A stretch of 64,000 nucleotides of DNA from Eisenbergiella tayi (GTDB lineage: Bacteria; Bacillota; Clostridia; Lachnospirales; Lachnospiraceae), in contig NZ_MPDJ01000003.1 in the NCBI RefSeq assembly GCF_001881565.1, positions 615,679-679,678 of the forward strand. The letters are read 5' to 3'. The notes beneath the pieces were generated by a model. The model was not told the origin of the DNA and searched no databases. It saw only the letters and a list, made by a program, of their open reading frames with translations. Shown here piece after piece: positions 1 to 8,886 of the stretch (its first letter is position 1; each line of letters opens with the position of its first letter). Made by a program: the position numbers and the translations under genes.

Positions 1-317
1 TAGTGGATGGAGCCACTAAGCTTCAGCGGATTCTCCACGTGGATCTTCCGTCTATAAAGCCTACAATTATTATGCTTCTGATCCTGCAGATCGGATCGCT
101 GATGAGCGTCGGCTTTGAAAAGGTTTTTCTGCTTCAGAACCAGCTGAACATGAGCGCCTCCGATGTACTGTCTACCTATGTGTACCGTGTCGGCCTTGTA
201 GACAATGATTATGGCTATTCCACTGCGGTGGGGCTGTTTAATTCCCTGATCAACATGATTTTACTGATTACGGCTAACCAGCTCGCCAAGCGGACGATGA
301 ATGAAAGTCTGTGGTAG
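1..317 (+). CDS. CUT1 sugar ABC transporter permease, LplB-like (C-terminal part)
   Basis: The reading frame is open from the left edge (first full codon at position 3), so the true start lies outside the window. The visible 104 residues begin inside the cytoplasmic EAA loop (VDGATKLQRI...PSIKPT), which contacts the ATPase in binding-protein-dependent permeases, and end with two hydrophobic segments and the polar tail usual for LplB/YtcP-type permeases. It is 12 bases upstream of a second permease of the matching type, as expected for the two-permease CUT1 arrangement. The binding protein is probably just outside the window. The sugar cannot be deduced. Confidence 0.9.
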   Translation, partial: VDGATKLQRILHVDLPSIKPTIIMLLILQIGSLMSVGFEKVFLLQNQLNMSASDVLSTYVYRVGLVDNDYGYSTAVGLFNSLINMILLITANQLAKRTMNESLW

Positions 318-329
318 GAGGAAAAAGGG

Positions 330-1274
330 ATGGATAAAAAAGGGAAAAACAGGAATAGGAAGAACAGGGATCACGGACAGTATAATAAAAGACTCAGCGC
401 CGATAAAGCCTTTGACATTACCAACCTCATCATAATGATTCTGCTGTTTCTGCTGTTTGCCTGGCCTCTGTGGTTTGTGGTAATCGCTTCTTTCAGTAAT
501 CCGTCGGAAGTTTGGAGAGGGAATGTCATTATACTGCCGAAGGGCTTTTCTCTGGATTCCTATAAAGAAATATTAAAATACAAGGAAATCTGGATCGGTT
601 ACCGTAATACGATATTTTATACAGTCCTGGGAACGGTTATCAACCTGTTTATGACAATCTGTATGGCATATCCGCTTTCCCGCAAGAAGTTTATGCCGAA
701 GAATATCTTAATGGTGATCTGTATGATAACCATGTATTTCAGCGGCGGCCTGATCCCCAGCTATCTGGTGGTTAAGGGGCTGCATATGGTGGACTCCATC
801 TGGGCTATGATGATTCCGGGATGTCTGTCCGTGTATAATATGATAATCATGCGAAGCTATTTTGTGAACAGTATTCCCGACAGTCTGGAAGAGGCGGCAA
901 TATTGGATGGGTCGAATCCCATACAGTATCTGCTTAAGGTGGTTCTGCCCCTGTCGAAGCCTGTTATCGCGGTAATCGCATTATATTATATGGTGGGCCA
1001 TTGGAATGATTTCTTTAATGCGCTGATTTATATCAATGACAAGGATCTGCTTCCTCTTCAGACCTTCCTGAGAAATATTCTTGTGACGAATACGGTGGGC
1101 AACGTGAGCCAGACGCAGAATCTGAATCCGGAGGCGCTTCAGAAAAAAATATATCTGGCGCAGACTATCAAATACAGTGCGATCATTGTTTCAACCCTTC
1201 CGGTTTTGTGTATCTATCCTTTTGTGCAGAAATACTTTGTAAAAGGTGTTATGATAGGTGCAATCAAAGGCTGA
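330..1274 (+). CDS. CUT1 sugar ABC transporter permease, YtcP/LplC-like
   Basis: This 314-residue integral membrane permease forms the second half of the transmembrane channel. A long charged N-terminus (about 30 residues, rich in Lys/Arg/Asn) precedes about six hydrophobic segments. The EAA loop (LEEAAILDGSNPIQYLLKVVLPLSKPVIA) lies around residues 190-215. The ending (YPFVQKYFVKGVMIGAIKG) is the signature C-terminus of the YtcP/LplC group and recurs in the two other permeases of this type in the window (42760 and 56033). The start has a GGAGG site 11 bases upstream. It is probably co-transcribed with the preceding permease and the aldolase-like gene. No ATPase gene is nearby; CUT1 systems of this group commonly share an MsmX-type ATPase encoded elsewhere. 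Confidence 0.92.
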   Translation: MDKKGKNRNRKNRDHGQYNKRLSADKAFDITNLIIMILLFLLFAWPLWFVVIASFSNPSEVWRGNVIILPKGFSLDSYKEILKYKEIWIGYRNTIFYTVLGTVINLFMTICMAYPLSRKKFMPKNILMVICMITMYFSGGLIPSYLVVKGLHMVDSIWAMMIPGCLSVYNMIIMRSYFVNSIPDSLEEAAILDGSNPIQYLLKVVLPLSKPVIAVIALYYMVGHWNDFFNALIYINDKDLLPLQTFLRNILVTNTVGNVSQTQNLNPEALQKKIYLAQTIKYSAIIVSTLPVLCIYPFVQKYFVKGVMIGAIKG

Positions 1275-1306
1275 GTATATTTGGAAAAGAAAGGAAAGAT
1301 GCGGAA

Positions 1307-1990
1307 ATGGAAATTTTTCTGGATACGGCAGATGCGGAGGAAATCCGCAGATGTAAAGAAATTTATCCGCTTGCAGGGATTACTACCAATCCCTCCATAT
1401 TGGCAAAAGAAAAACGAAGGTTTTCGGAGCAGATGGAGCTGGTAAAAGATGCGGCATCCGGCCTGCCTCTTCACGTACAGGTAACCGGAGAGACGGCGCA
1501 GGCTTTGCTGGCGGAAGCAGAAGCCATTGCAGAAGCATTCGGTAAAAATACCTATATCAAGATCCCGGTGAACCGGGAGGGAATAAAGGCTATAAAGGAA
1601 CTGAAAAGAAAAGGTTTTGTGATTACGGCTACAGCCATATATACCAGGGAACAGGCTTTCCTTGCGGGAATGGCGGGAGCGGATTATGCGGCTGTCTATT
1701 ATAACCGCATGCAGAACCTTTCTATTGACAGCAGACAGGTTACAGCGGACATCGTTTCCCTATACCGGATGCACGGAATGGAAACCCGAGTGCTGGCCGC
1801 CAGCTTCAAAAACTGCGGGCAGGTACTGGAGGCGGTTCTTGCTGGTGCACAGTCGGTAACACTGCCGGCAGCGGTGCTGGACAGTATGGTGGACAATGCA
1901 TTGATTGATAAGGCTGTTTCCGATTTTAAGGAAGACTGGACGAAGATAAATGGGGAGAAACGGATAGATGAGGTGCTGACGCAGTATTAA
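1307..1990 (+). CDS. Fructose-6-phosphate aldolase / transaldolase-like protein
   Basis: This 227-residue cytoplasmic class I aldolase of the small transaldolase (FSA/TalC) family has the usual family length. Family motifs are MEIFLDTADAEEI at the N-terminus, GITTNPS at 24-30 and YIKIPV at 83-88. Lys85 matches the position of the Schiff-base lysine of FsaA. Known members cleave or form fructose 6-phosphate, or transfer dihydroxyacetone units. I chose the ATG at 1307, preceded by an AGGAAAG site, because the longer open frame overlaps the permease and the family starts with exactly this MEIFLDT sequence. It follows the permease gene by 32 bases and probably feeds imported sugar into central metabolism. 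FSA cannot be told from transaldolase by eye. Confidence 0.9.
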   Translation: MEIFLDTADAEEIRRCKEIYPLAGITTNPSILAKEKRRFSEQMELVKDAASGLPLHVQVTGETAQALLAEAEAIAEAFGKNTYIKIPVNREGIKAIKELKRKGFVITATAIYTREQAFLAGMAGADYAAVYYNRMQNLSIDSRQVTADIVSLYRMHGMETRVLAASFKNCGQVLEAVLAGAQSVTLPAAVLDSMVDNALIDKAVSDFKEDWTKINGEKRIDEVLTQY

Positions 1991-2114
1991 TACTGTGCCG
2001 GCATTTCTTTATATGGTGGCTTTTAAGCCTCATCTGATATACAGATTAAGAAAAAAGTTCTCAAGAAATAACCGAACTCGACCCCTCCCGCTCTGAACAT
2101 ACCCCAAAACCTTC

Positions 2115-2999
2115 CTATAATTTAGGCCGTGCCTTCACACTATTAATAAAATGCTTCGCAGCATTACCCAGTTCCTTCTTTTTAGAATAAGCAAGACTGA
2201 TAGTAGTTGTAAAGCATGGTGTCACATCAACTATAGAAATATCAGGGCCTGCCAGATACACAGCAGGTTTTTTCGTGAGAAGAGCAACTCCCATTTCCTT
2301 TCGGACCAGGGAGATGATATTTTCCGCCCGGTATCCGGTAAAAGCGATATTAGGGCGGAAACCGGCGGACTTACATGCATTGACGCACAGCGTATGCATG
2401 AGCGTCCCCTTATTTAAAAACAGAAAGTTTTCATCCTTCAGCTGCTCTAACGAAATAGAAGAAGCAGAGGAAAGTGGATGGGAACTTGGAAGAACAGCCA
2501 CCATGTGATCCGTCGTAAAAGGTATTTTGACAAATTCATTGTCGGAATCATCATGTTCACGGATAAATGCGAAATCACACTGCTCGTTTCTGAGCATTTC
2601 TTTCAGTTCTGAAGAATCTGCCTCTATAATATGTACTTTGAAATTCCTGTTTTCTCTCTGAAAATCTGCAAGCACATCCGTAATATGATATTGAGCCATC
2701 ACTGGTATTGCCCCAATAGTGATGGTTTCGGAGATATTATTCTGATGGTTAAAAAGCGCGGTAGTATAATCATACTGTAAATTCATAATCTGTTTTGCAT
2801 AAGGAAGAAAGATTTTTCCAAAATCATTTATGACAACTTTTCTGGTGGTACGGTCAAAAAGCGGCGCACCGAGATCCTCTTCAATAGATTTAATATGTCT
2901 GGAGAGCGTAGACTGAGAGATAAATAAGATATCGGCTGCTTCCATATAATTACCGACATCAGCAAGTGTTACAAATTCCCGTATGTAATCAATTTCCAT
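2115..2999 (-). CDS. LysR-family transcriptional regulator
   Basis: This 294-residue protein has the classical LysR layout. The N-terminal winged helix-turn-helix (residues about 1-60: MEIDYIREFVTLADVGNYMEAA, then SQSTLSRHIKSIEEDLGAPLF) is followed by a two-lobe periplasmic-binding-protein-like effector domain. The upstream extension of the open frame is hydrophobic and unlike LysR proteins, so I chose the ATG at 2999. It is divergent from the esterase at 3244, and the 244-base gap holds two large dyads and a sigma-70-like promoter. This makes it the likely activator of the 3244-13855 operon, with an imported or processed compound as effector. The effector itself cannot be inferred. Confidence 0.93.
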   Translation of the reverse strand: MEIDYIREFVTLADVGNYMEAADILFISQSTLSRHIKSIEEDLGAPLFDRTTRKVVINDFGKIFLPYAKQIMNLQYDYTTALFNHQNNISETITIGAIPVMAQYHITDVLADFQRENRNFKVHIIEADSSELKEMLRNEQCDFAFIREHDDSDNEFVKIPFTTDHMVAVLPSSHPLSSASSISLEQLKDENFLFLNKGTLMHTLCVNACKSAGFRPNIAFTGYRAENIISLVRKEMGVALLTKKPAVYLAGPDISIVDVTPCFTTTISLAYSKKKELGNAAKHFINSVKARPKL

Positions 3000-3005
3000 T
3001 TCGAT

Positions 3006-3054
3006 ATACCCCACTGCAATTATTGCATAACCTGCATTAATTGTAGCGGGGTAT
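3006..3054. promoter_or_regulatory. 49-bp dyad immediately upstream of lysR
   Basis: Two 22-base arms (3006-3027 and 3033-3054) are complementary at 19 of 22 positions around a 5-base spacer. The dyad ends 7 bases before the lysR start codon, and the only purine-rich candidate ribosome site (GGGG) of lysR lies inside the arm. It may be a LysR autoregulatory operator, an RNA hairpin that hides the ribosome site, or both. Confidence 0.6.
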
Positions 3055-3131
3055 GTTAAATGTGTCAATAGAATTGGCAGAAATGAGAAAAATGTGAGCG
3101 AGTTGCAAAAGTTAAAAAGCGCACAATAAAA

Positions 3132-3158
3132 GTATTTATGCAAAAGGTGCATAAATAC
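3132..3158. promoter_or_regulatory. LysR-type operator dyad
   Basis: A perfect inverted repeat, GTATTTATGC / GCATAAATAC, with a 7-base spacer. It contains the T-N11-A type symmetry expected of LysR recognition sites. Its centre is about 63 bases upstream of the start point predicted from the esterase promoter, where LysR activators commonly bind. Confidence 0.6.
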
Positions 3159-3172
3159 AAGGGAAACATGGA

Positions 3173-3201
3173 TTGCTTGAGCGGGATGCACAAACTATAA
3201 T
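3173..3201 (+). promoter_or_regulatory. Putative promoter of the esterase/Dpp operon
   Basis: TTGCTT, 17 bases, then a consensus TATAAT (3196-3201). The weak -35 with a perfect -10 and an upstream dyad fits an activator-dependent promoter. The distance to the ATG at 3244 leaves a leader of about 36 bases. Confidence 0.6.
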
Positions 3202-3243
3202 GGCCTTATCAAAAGAAATGAGAAAAATCACGGGAGAACAGAA

Positions 3244-4137
3244 ATGAAACCATCATTAGCATTCCCGATTCCGCACACACCGGAATTTGATGTGAATCGT
3301 ATCAAAAATATATCAGAAAAATATCTGGATATTTCCTATGCTTCTGAAAAGGAACACGTTCTTGATTTATATTTGCCGGAGAAAAAGAAAGAAGAGTATC
3401 CGCTGATCATCTACATACATGAGGGAGCATTTATCTTTGGGAGCAAACGGGATAAAAGAATGGAAAGTCTGTTCACAGCGCTGCAGGAAGGCTATGCGAT
3501 TGCCAGTGTTGATTATCGAAAGGCAGATCAGGTGACCTGGCCGGCGCCGATTTATGATATCAAAGCGGCAATCCGTTTTCTCCGGGCACATGCAGGAGAA
3601 TATAAGCTGGACAAGAAAAGGTTCACTGTCTGGGGGATGTCGGCAGGCGCTTATTTGGGGGTGATGACAGCCGTTACGAATCATATGCAGTGGTTTGAGG
3701 ACAGCTCCATGGGAAATCCGCATGAATCCAGTGAAATCCAGTCAGTGGTTGATCTGTGCGGAGCCTGCGCCGGGTTTCATCGGCTGGATGATTTCATAGA
3801 GGAGAATGGGTTTGGAATAGCAAATCATAATGAGGCAAATTCACCGGAATCAATTCTTATGGGACAGCCATTGAAGGATGCAAGGGAATTATGCAATATG
3901 GCCAATCCGATTAATTACATCAGAGAAGACATTCCTCCGTTTTTTGTATTACATTGTCTGAAGGATCCGGTAGTGCCGGTACAGCAGTCACGGCTTCTGG
4001 TAGAAGAAATCGTGAAAAAGGCGGGGGCGGATAAGGTGACTGCGATTTTTACGGAATCGGAGGCGGATCATGGAAAACCGGATTATGATACCCGCTCAAT
4101 CGTAGACGCCGCACTTGAATTTTTAAACCGATACTAA
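3244..4137 (+). CDS. Alpha/beta hydrolase, carboxylesterase (BD-FAE-like)
   Basis: This 297-residue cytoplasmic serine hydrolase has no signal peptide. The oxyanion-hole region is HEGAF (59-63), a variant of the HGGG/HGGA motif. The nucleophile elbow is GMSAG with Ser133, and the probable acid and base are Asp241 (LKDPVVP) and His276 (ADHG). The fold and spacing resemble the bifunctional feruloyl/acetyl-xylan esterase and hormone-sensitive-lipase-like groups. It is the first gene downstream of the LysR-type operator, with a GGGAG site before the ATG. The neighbouring importer suggests that it cleaves an ester in an imported molecule. The substrate is unknown, and a peptidase or amidase role is not excluded. 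Confidence 0.88.
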   Translation: MKPSLAFPIPHTPEFDVNRIKNISEKYLDISYASEKEHVLDLYLPEKKKEEYPLIIYIHEGAFIFGSKRDKRMESLFTALQEGYAIASVDYRKADQVTWPAPIYDIKAAIRFLRAHAGEYKLDKKRFTVWGMSAGAYLGVMTAVTNHMQWFEDSSMGNPHESSEIQSVVDLCGACAGFHRLDDFIEENGFGIANHNEANSPESILMGQPLKDARELCNMANPINYIREDIPPFFVLHCLKDPVVPVQQSRLLVEEIVKKAGADKVTAIFTESEADHGKPDYDTRSIVDAALEFLNRY

Positions 4138-4153
4138 ATGCATGGTGCATTTA
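4135..4153 (+). other. Small dyad over the esterase stop codon
   Basis: TAAATGCA-TGG-TGCATTTA is an 8-bp perfect dyad starting at the esterase stop codon. There is no T-run after it, so it is unlikely to be a full terminator. It may stabilise or process the mRNA between the esterase and binding-protein cistrons. Confidence 0.4.
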
Positions 4154-4184
4154 TTATAAAAACAAGAAAAGGGAGAAGGAAAAT

Positions 4185-5861
4185 ATGAAGCAGAAAGTAT
4201 TATCACTTTTTTTAGCCGCATGCATGACAGCCGCACTCGTGGCAGGATGCGGAAGTACTAAGAATACCGCTAATATGGAAAACGGCGGTACAGAAGGCAG
4301 TACGGTAAGCAATAGTACCGAAAGCGGTACACAGACGGCTGACACAGCAGCTTCTGAGAGCGGGGATTATACAAGAGCCGGAGGAGAGGGGGAAATTGTT
4401 GTCGGCATCATCTCAGATCCGGAAAATATGGGACCATGGGCGGGCATGTCTCAGGGACGTATCGCCATATTGAATACCGTCTATGAATATCTGATTACCA
4501 GAGAAAATGGTGAGACAAAAGGGGTTCTTGCAAAGAACTGGACGCAGATAGATGATACTACTTATGAAGTGGAACTTTACGATTATATCCATGATACAGA
4601 AGGCAACCCGATTACCGCCAGTGACATCAAGTTCTGCTTTGACAGTGCACTCGCAACAAAAAACTACAGTAAGCTGGAAGTAATTGACAGTGTTACGGTA
4701 CTGGATGATTACAAGGTTGAATTTAAGTTTTCAAAAGCTCTGGCAGTGGGAGAACTTGAAAACGTATTCCTGGAATGTGCGATAGTTTCACAGGCGGCAT
4801 ATGAGGCATCCGGTGATCAGATGGCCGTCGATCCGGTTGGGACAACCGCCTATAAGGTAGAAAGCTATACACCGGGTTCCCAGCTGGTACTCGTGAACAG
4901 CAATGATTATTGGCAGACAGATGATTCTCTTGTATGGACAACCAGTAAGCATAATGCAGATAAGATTACCATGTCTGTAATTACAGAAGCTTCCCAGCAT
5001 ACGATTGCAATGCAGACACATACAGTTGATATTGCCAATGGTGTGCCGGATACGGATGTCCCGAAATTCGACGAGGGCGGAGAATATGCAGACGGAAATG
5101 AAGTAGAGGTTCTTTTGGACAATCTTACCTACGACATCCTTTACAATATGTCAGCCGATTCTGTTTTTGCAGAAGATGAGAACCTGAGGAAGGCAATCGC
5201 CTATGCCATTGATCGGGAAGGCCTGAATACAGGAGCATTTAATGGAAATGGCGCGGCAGTTAAGGATTTTGCCAATGCGACCTATCCTGATTACAATAAG
5301 GAATGGGATGGAGAGGACTATTTTGACTACAATATCGATACGGCAAAGGATTATCTTGCAAAATCGAGTTATAACGGACAAAGTCTCAGACTGATGTACA
5401 CAACTTCAACTACGGCGGATATGATTGCGCAGATGGTTCAGGCCTATCTTGGAAATATCGGGGTGACTGTTGAACTGGTTCCTTACGAGCAGATGTCCTT
5501 TATCGCGTCTCAGTTTGATTCCGCTGCATACGATATTATGCTCAGAACTACCGGATCGACGGATTACATTGTGAATCAGTGGAAGCTTTGCTGGTATTCA
5601 CCTGACTTTGAGTCAACAACCGGAGGCACAGCCAACTTTGTAAAGGACAGTAAACTGGATGAACTGATGGCGGCCTGTCTGAATGTAAATACATACGGTG
5701 AAGAATCTATCGATGCATTTCATGATTATCTGGCGGAAAAATGCTATGGATACGGCATTGTGGAAGGAACGATTAATTCCGTTCATTCCAAATATATAAC
5801 CAAGGTTGCGCTGGACGACAGAAATCAGATTCTTCCGGGAGCCTGTGAATTAGCAGAATAA
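4185..5861 (+). CDS. Dpp/Opp-type ABC transporter substrate-binding lipoprotein (SBP_bac_5)
   Basis: This 558-residue extracellular lipoprotein has a charged start, a hydrophobic stretch and the lipobox LVAGC (lipidated Cys about residue 22), followed by a Ser/Thr/Gly/Asn-rich linker of about 50 residues. The mature part has family 5 features: a start such as IVVGIISDPENMGPW, the internal region LAKNWTQIDDTTYEVELYDYIHDTEGNPITASDIKF, and LRKAIAYAIDRE. Family 5 proteins bind di- and oligopeptides, nickel, opines or oligosaccharides. It lies 47 bases after the esterase and before matching permeases and ATPases. The ligand cannot be deduced, but the hydrolase-rich operon suggests a small conjugated compound. 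Confidence 0.94.
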   Translation: MKQKVLSLFLAACMTAALVAGCGSTKNTANMENGGTEGSTVSNSTESGTQTADTAASESGDYTRAGGEGEIVVGIISDPENMGPWAGMSQGRIAILNTVYEYLITRENGETKGVLAKNWTQIDDTTYEVELYDYIHDTEGNPITASDIKFCFDSALATKNYSKLEVIDSVTVLDDYKVEFKFSKALAVGELENVFLECAIVSQAAYEASGDQMAVDPVGTTAYKVESYTPGSQLVLVNSNDYWQTDDSLVWTTSKHNADKITMSVITEASQHTIAMQTHTVDIANGVPDTDVPKFDEGGEYADGNEVEVLLDNLTYDILYNMSADSVFAEDENLRKAIAYAIDREGLNTGAFNGNGAAVKDFANATYPDYNKEWDGEDYFDYNIDTAKDYLAKSSYNGQSLRLMYTTSTTADMIAQMVQAYLGNIGVTVELVPYEQMSFIASQFDSAAYDIMLRTTGSTDYIVNQWKLCWYSPDFESTTGGTANFVKDSKLDELMAACLNVNTYGEESIDAFHDYLAEKCYGYGIVEGTINSVHSKYITKVALDDRNQILPGACELAE

Positions 5862-5912
5862 TATTTGCATATTTGCGGAGGCGGCAAATATAAGACGTAC
5901 GGTACTGCCGAT

Positions 5913-5947
5913 GCGGAAAGGGATGCACAGAGGGCATTCCTTTCCGC
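5913..5947 (+). terminator. Intercistronic hairpin between binding-protein and permease genes
   Basis: The 14-base arms 5913-5926 and 5934-5947 pair with one G-T wobble around a 7-base loop. There is no immediate T-run (a run of six T follows about 10 bases later). Such stems after binding-protein genes commonly stabilise the upstream mRNA or terminate partially, so that more binding protein than permease is made. Confidence 0.6.
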
Positions 5948-5979
5948 TGGGAGTGCCTTTTTTCAGAAAGGAGCTGCGT

Positions 5980-6942
5980 ATGTGGAAATATATCGTAAAG
6001 CGTTTGTTGTGGATGATTCCCGTGCTGCTGGGAATTGCAGTTGTTATCTTTACTATCATGTATTTTTGTCCGGGAGATCCGGCGGCGTCAATTTTAGGAA
6101 ACGGTGCGACACCGGCGGCGCTGGAGGCCAAAAGAGCAGAGATGGGTTTGGATAAGCCTTACATAGTCCGTTTGCTGAACTATCTGAATCAGGTTTTTCT
6201 GCATTTTGATTTGGGAGATTCCTATTTTACCAATCAGTCCGTCATGTCGGGAATTTTATACAGGATGCCGTATACCATCACCATAGCGGTAATCTGTATG
6301 CTTCTTCAGATTCTCATAGGTACCCCGCTTGGGATCACGGCGGCTACCCATCAGAACGGACTGGCGGATCGCTTCTGCATGATCGTAGCGCTTCTGGGAG
6401 TATCCATTCCCGGCTTCTGGCTGGCTATGATGATGGTAATACTGTTTGCTGCAAAGCTTAACTGGCTGCCTGCTTATGGAGTGGGAGGAATCCAGTACTA
6501 TATTCTTCCCTGTATTGCCAATGCATTTGCGGGAATTGCCTCTCAGGCGAGACAGACCAGATCCAGCATGCTGGAGGTTATCCGTTCAGACTATGTGGTG
6601 ACAGCCCGTGCAAAGGGCTTATCCGAACGGGATATTTTATATAAGCACGCATTGCCTAACGGATTGATTCCAATCATCACTGTTATTGGAAACGGTATGG
6701 GTATGATGCTCGGCGGTACGGTAGTCATTGAGTCTGTATTTTCCATTCCCGGAATCGGTTCTTTCACAACGAAGGCGATCAACAACAGAGATTACCCTAT
6801 TGTTATGGGCGGCGTCCTGTTTCTTGGGGCAATCTTCAGCCTGATCATGTTAATTGTAGACATTGTTTATGCCTATGTGGATCCCCGAATCAAGGCTCAG
6901 TATGAAGGGCAGCAGAAGAGCTGGAAAAGGAGGAAGAAATAA
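5980..6942 (+). CDS. Dpp/Opp-type ABC transporter permease (DppB-like)
   Basis: This 321-residue permease of the family 5 importer begins with MWKYIVKRLLWMIPVLLGI, the usual first transmembrane segment of DppB/OppB. It then has a long periplasmic loop with the GDPA and LGLDKP-type motifs (PGDPAASI; MGLDKPYIVR) and the EAA loop (VVTARAKGLSERDILYKHALPNGLIP) around residues 205-230. The ATG at 5980 has an AGAAAGGAG site at the right distance; a longer frame from 5911 would run through the hairpin and lacks a site. It overlaps the next permease gene by one base (TAATG), indicating coupled translation. Confidence 0.94.
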   Translation: MWKYIVKRLLWMIPVLLGIAVVIFTIMYFCPGDPAASILGNGATPAALEAKRAEMGLDKPYIVRLLNYLNQVFLHFDLGDSYFTNQSVMSGILYRMPYTITIAVICMLLQILIGTPLGITAATHQNGLADRFCMIVALLGVSIPGFWLAMMMVILFAAKLNWLPAYGVGGIQYYILPCIANAFAGIASQARQTRSSMLEVIRSDYVVTARAKGLSERDILYKHALPNGLIPIITVIGNGMGMMLGGTVVIESVFSIPGIGSFTTKAINNRDYPIVMGGVLFLGAIFSLIMLIVDIVYAYVDPRIKAQYEGQQKSWKRRKK

Positions 6943-7838
6943 TGGCAAAAACAGCGGCAGTCGGATGTCCGGCAGAAGAAAAAGGCCGGAGAAAAAAGGA
7001 AAGTCAGTTTTCCCAGGTGCTGGGAAGGCTTCGCAGCAACAAAATGGCAATGTTCGGCCTGGCAATTTCGTTAATTCTTATCGTTTTGGCGATAGCAGCG
7101 CCGCTGATCATGCCCTATAAATATGATCAGATGGATATGGCAAACCGCTTTGCATCGCCGTCCCTGAAGCACTTATGCGGAACAGATGAAATGGGAAGAG
7201 ATATTTTTTCCCGGTTGTTATATGGCGGAAGGGCATCTTTGCTTTTGGGGTTCACCGCAACAATTATTTCCACTTTTTTGGGAATGCTCATTGGCTCTGT
7301 CGTTGGATATTTCGGGGGAACGGTAGATACGATTGTTATGCGTTTGATTGATATTCTTCAGGCGATTCCCGGGATCCTTCTTGCTATTGCTATTTCAGCA
7401 TGTCTGGGAAGCGGGCTTTTCAATACGGTGCTGGCCCTTTCTATTGGCGGCATTCCGATGACGGTACGGCTTCTCCGCGGTTCTATCATGGGGGTACGAA
7501 AGATGGAATATATTGAAGCCGCACAAAAAATAAACTGCTCAGTACCCAGGACTATTACGAAGCATATTCTGCCGAACAGTATTTCACCTATAATAGTGTC
7601 CGTAACAATGGGAATCGGAAATACCATTCTTATGGCTGCTTCCTTAAGTTACATCGGGCTGGGAATTCAGCCGCCTACCCCTGAATGGGGAGCGATGCTT
7701 ACGGCGGCCAACCAGTATATGGTGGATCATCCTCATATGGTTGTTTTCCCTGGGATAGCCATAGCACTGATTGTTCTGTCCCTGAATCTGCTTGGGGACG
7801 GACTGCGTGATGCGCTGGATCCCAAATTAAAGAAATAG
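6942..7838 (+). CDS. Dpp/Opp-type ABC transporter permease (DppC-like)
   Basis: This 298-residue second permease has a charged N-terminal tail of about 40 residues and the DppC-type region FASPSLKHLCGTDEMGRDIFSRLLYGGR before the second membrane segment. Its EAA loop (YIEAAQKINCSVPRTITKHILPNSISPIIV) is around residues 190-215. The C-terminal GDGLRDALDPKLKK is typical of the family. It starts on the stop codon of the DppB-like gene with an AGGAGG site, and the ATPase gene follows 12 bases later. It forms a heterodimeric channel with the preceding permease. Confidence 0.94.
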   Translation: MAKTAAVGCPAEEKGRRKKESQFSQVLGRLRSNKMAMFGLAISLILIVLAIAAPLIMPYKYDQMDMANRFASPSLKHLCGTDEMGRDIFSRLLYGGRASLLLGFTATIISTFLGMLIGSVVGYFGGTVDTIVMRLIDILQAIPGILLAIAISACLGSGLFNTVLALSIGGIPMTVRLLRGSIMGVRKMEYIEAAQKINCSVPRTITKHILPNSISPIIVSVTMGIGNTILMAASLSYIGLGIQPPTPEWGAMLTAANQYMVDHPHMVVFPGIAIALIVLSLNLLGDGLRDALDPKLKK

Positions 7839-7850
7839 GAGGAGAAAATA

Positions 7851-8885
7851 ATGACGGAGAAGAAAGTGCCGTTTATAGAAGTAAAAAATCTTGTTGTTCA
7901 TTACACCTCCGAGGGACGTGAGATCCATGCGGTTAATGATGTGTCTTTTTCTTTGGAAAAAGGGAGAACGCTGGGACTGGTTGGGGAAACAGGAGCGGGA
8001 AAGACCACTATTGCCAAATCCATTCTGCGTATATTGCCGGAGCCGCCGGCCCATGTGGATGGCGGGGAAATCTGTCTGGAGGGGAAAAATCTTCTGGAGC
8101 TTCATAATGACGAAATGCGGAAAATCCGGGGAAAACGGATTTCCATGATTTTTCAGGATCCCATGACTGCCCTGAATCCGGTTATGCGTATCGGAAATCA
8201 GATCGCCGAAGGAATAGAGCTTCATGAGAAATGTTCCAGGAAGGAGGCGGAAGCGAAAGCGGCTGCAATGCTGGAAATGGTCGGGATTCCCGGTACGCGT
8301 TTCCGTGATTATCCTCATCAGTTCTCCGGCGGTATGAAACAGCGAGTTATCATTGCCATGGCGCTCGCCTGTAGTCCTGATCTTTTGCTTGCGGATGAAC
8401 CTACTACCGCACTGGATGTAACCATTCAGGCGCAGGTATTGGATATCATCAAGACACTTCAGCAAAGACTGCAGACGGCAATGATCATGATTACCCATGA
8501 TCTCGGTATTGTGGCGGAAGTATGTGATGAAGTGGCAGTCATCTATGCCGGTGAAATTGTGGAATATGGTTCTAAAGAAGAAATTTTTGATCATCCGTCG
8601 CATCCGTACACGATTGGGCTGTTTGGATCCCTGCCGGATATTAACTCGGATGTGGAACGGCTTTCCCCTATAGCAGGCATGCCGCCGGATCCGGGAAATC
8701 TGCCGGAGGGCTGCTCCTTTTCCCCGCGCTGCCCTTATGCATCGGATAAGTGCAGAAAGGGAGACGTAAAGCTGATTAATATCGGAGGAACCCATACCTG
8801 CCGCTGTATCCGCGCAGCTGCTGCGGAGGACAAAACAGCTTTTTCAGACGGCGGACAGAAAAAGACAGCCGAAAAGGAGGCATAA
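7851..8885 (+). CDS. Dpp/Opp-type ABC transporter ATPase (DppD-like)
   Basis: This 344-residue cytoplasmic ATPase has Walker A GETGAGKT (45-52), Q-loop [10 protein letters not shown], the signature FSGGMKQR in place of LSGGQ (usual for DppD/OppD), Walker B LLLADEPT, and the H-loop ITHD. The C-terminal oligopeptide-transporter region contains Cys residues ([15 protein letters not shown]); in related proteins this segment holds a 4Fe-4S cluster. It ends one base before the next ATPase, with which it should form a heterodimer. Confidence 0.94.
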   Translation: MTEKKVPFIEVKNLVVHYTSEGREIHAVNDVSFSLEKGRTLGLVGETGAGKTTIAKSILRILPEPPAHVDGGEICLEGKNLLELHNDEMRKIRGKRISMIFQDPMTALNPVMRIGNQIAEGIELHEKCSRKEAEAKAAAMLEMVGIPGTRFRDYPHQFSGGMKQRVIIAMALACSPDLLLADEPTTALDVTIQAQVLDIIKTLQQRLQTAMIMITHDLGIVAEVCDEVAVIYAGEIVEYGSKEEIFDHPSHPYTIGLFGSLPDINSDVERLSPIAGMPPDPGNLPEGCSFSPRCPYASDKCRKGDVKLINIGGTHTCRCIRAAAAEDKTAFSDGGQKKTAEKEA

Positions 8886-8886
8886 C

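Noticed and set aside
7827..8795. Long open frame on the minus strand, opposite the DppD-like gene
   Set aside because: It lies entirely opposite a well-conserved ATPase, is rich in His, Arg and Phe as antisense frames are, and has no family motif.
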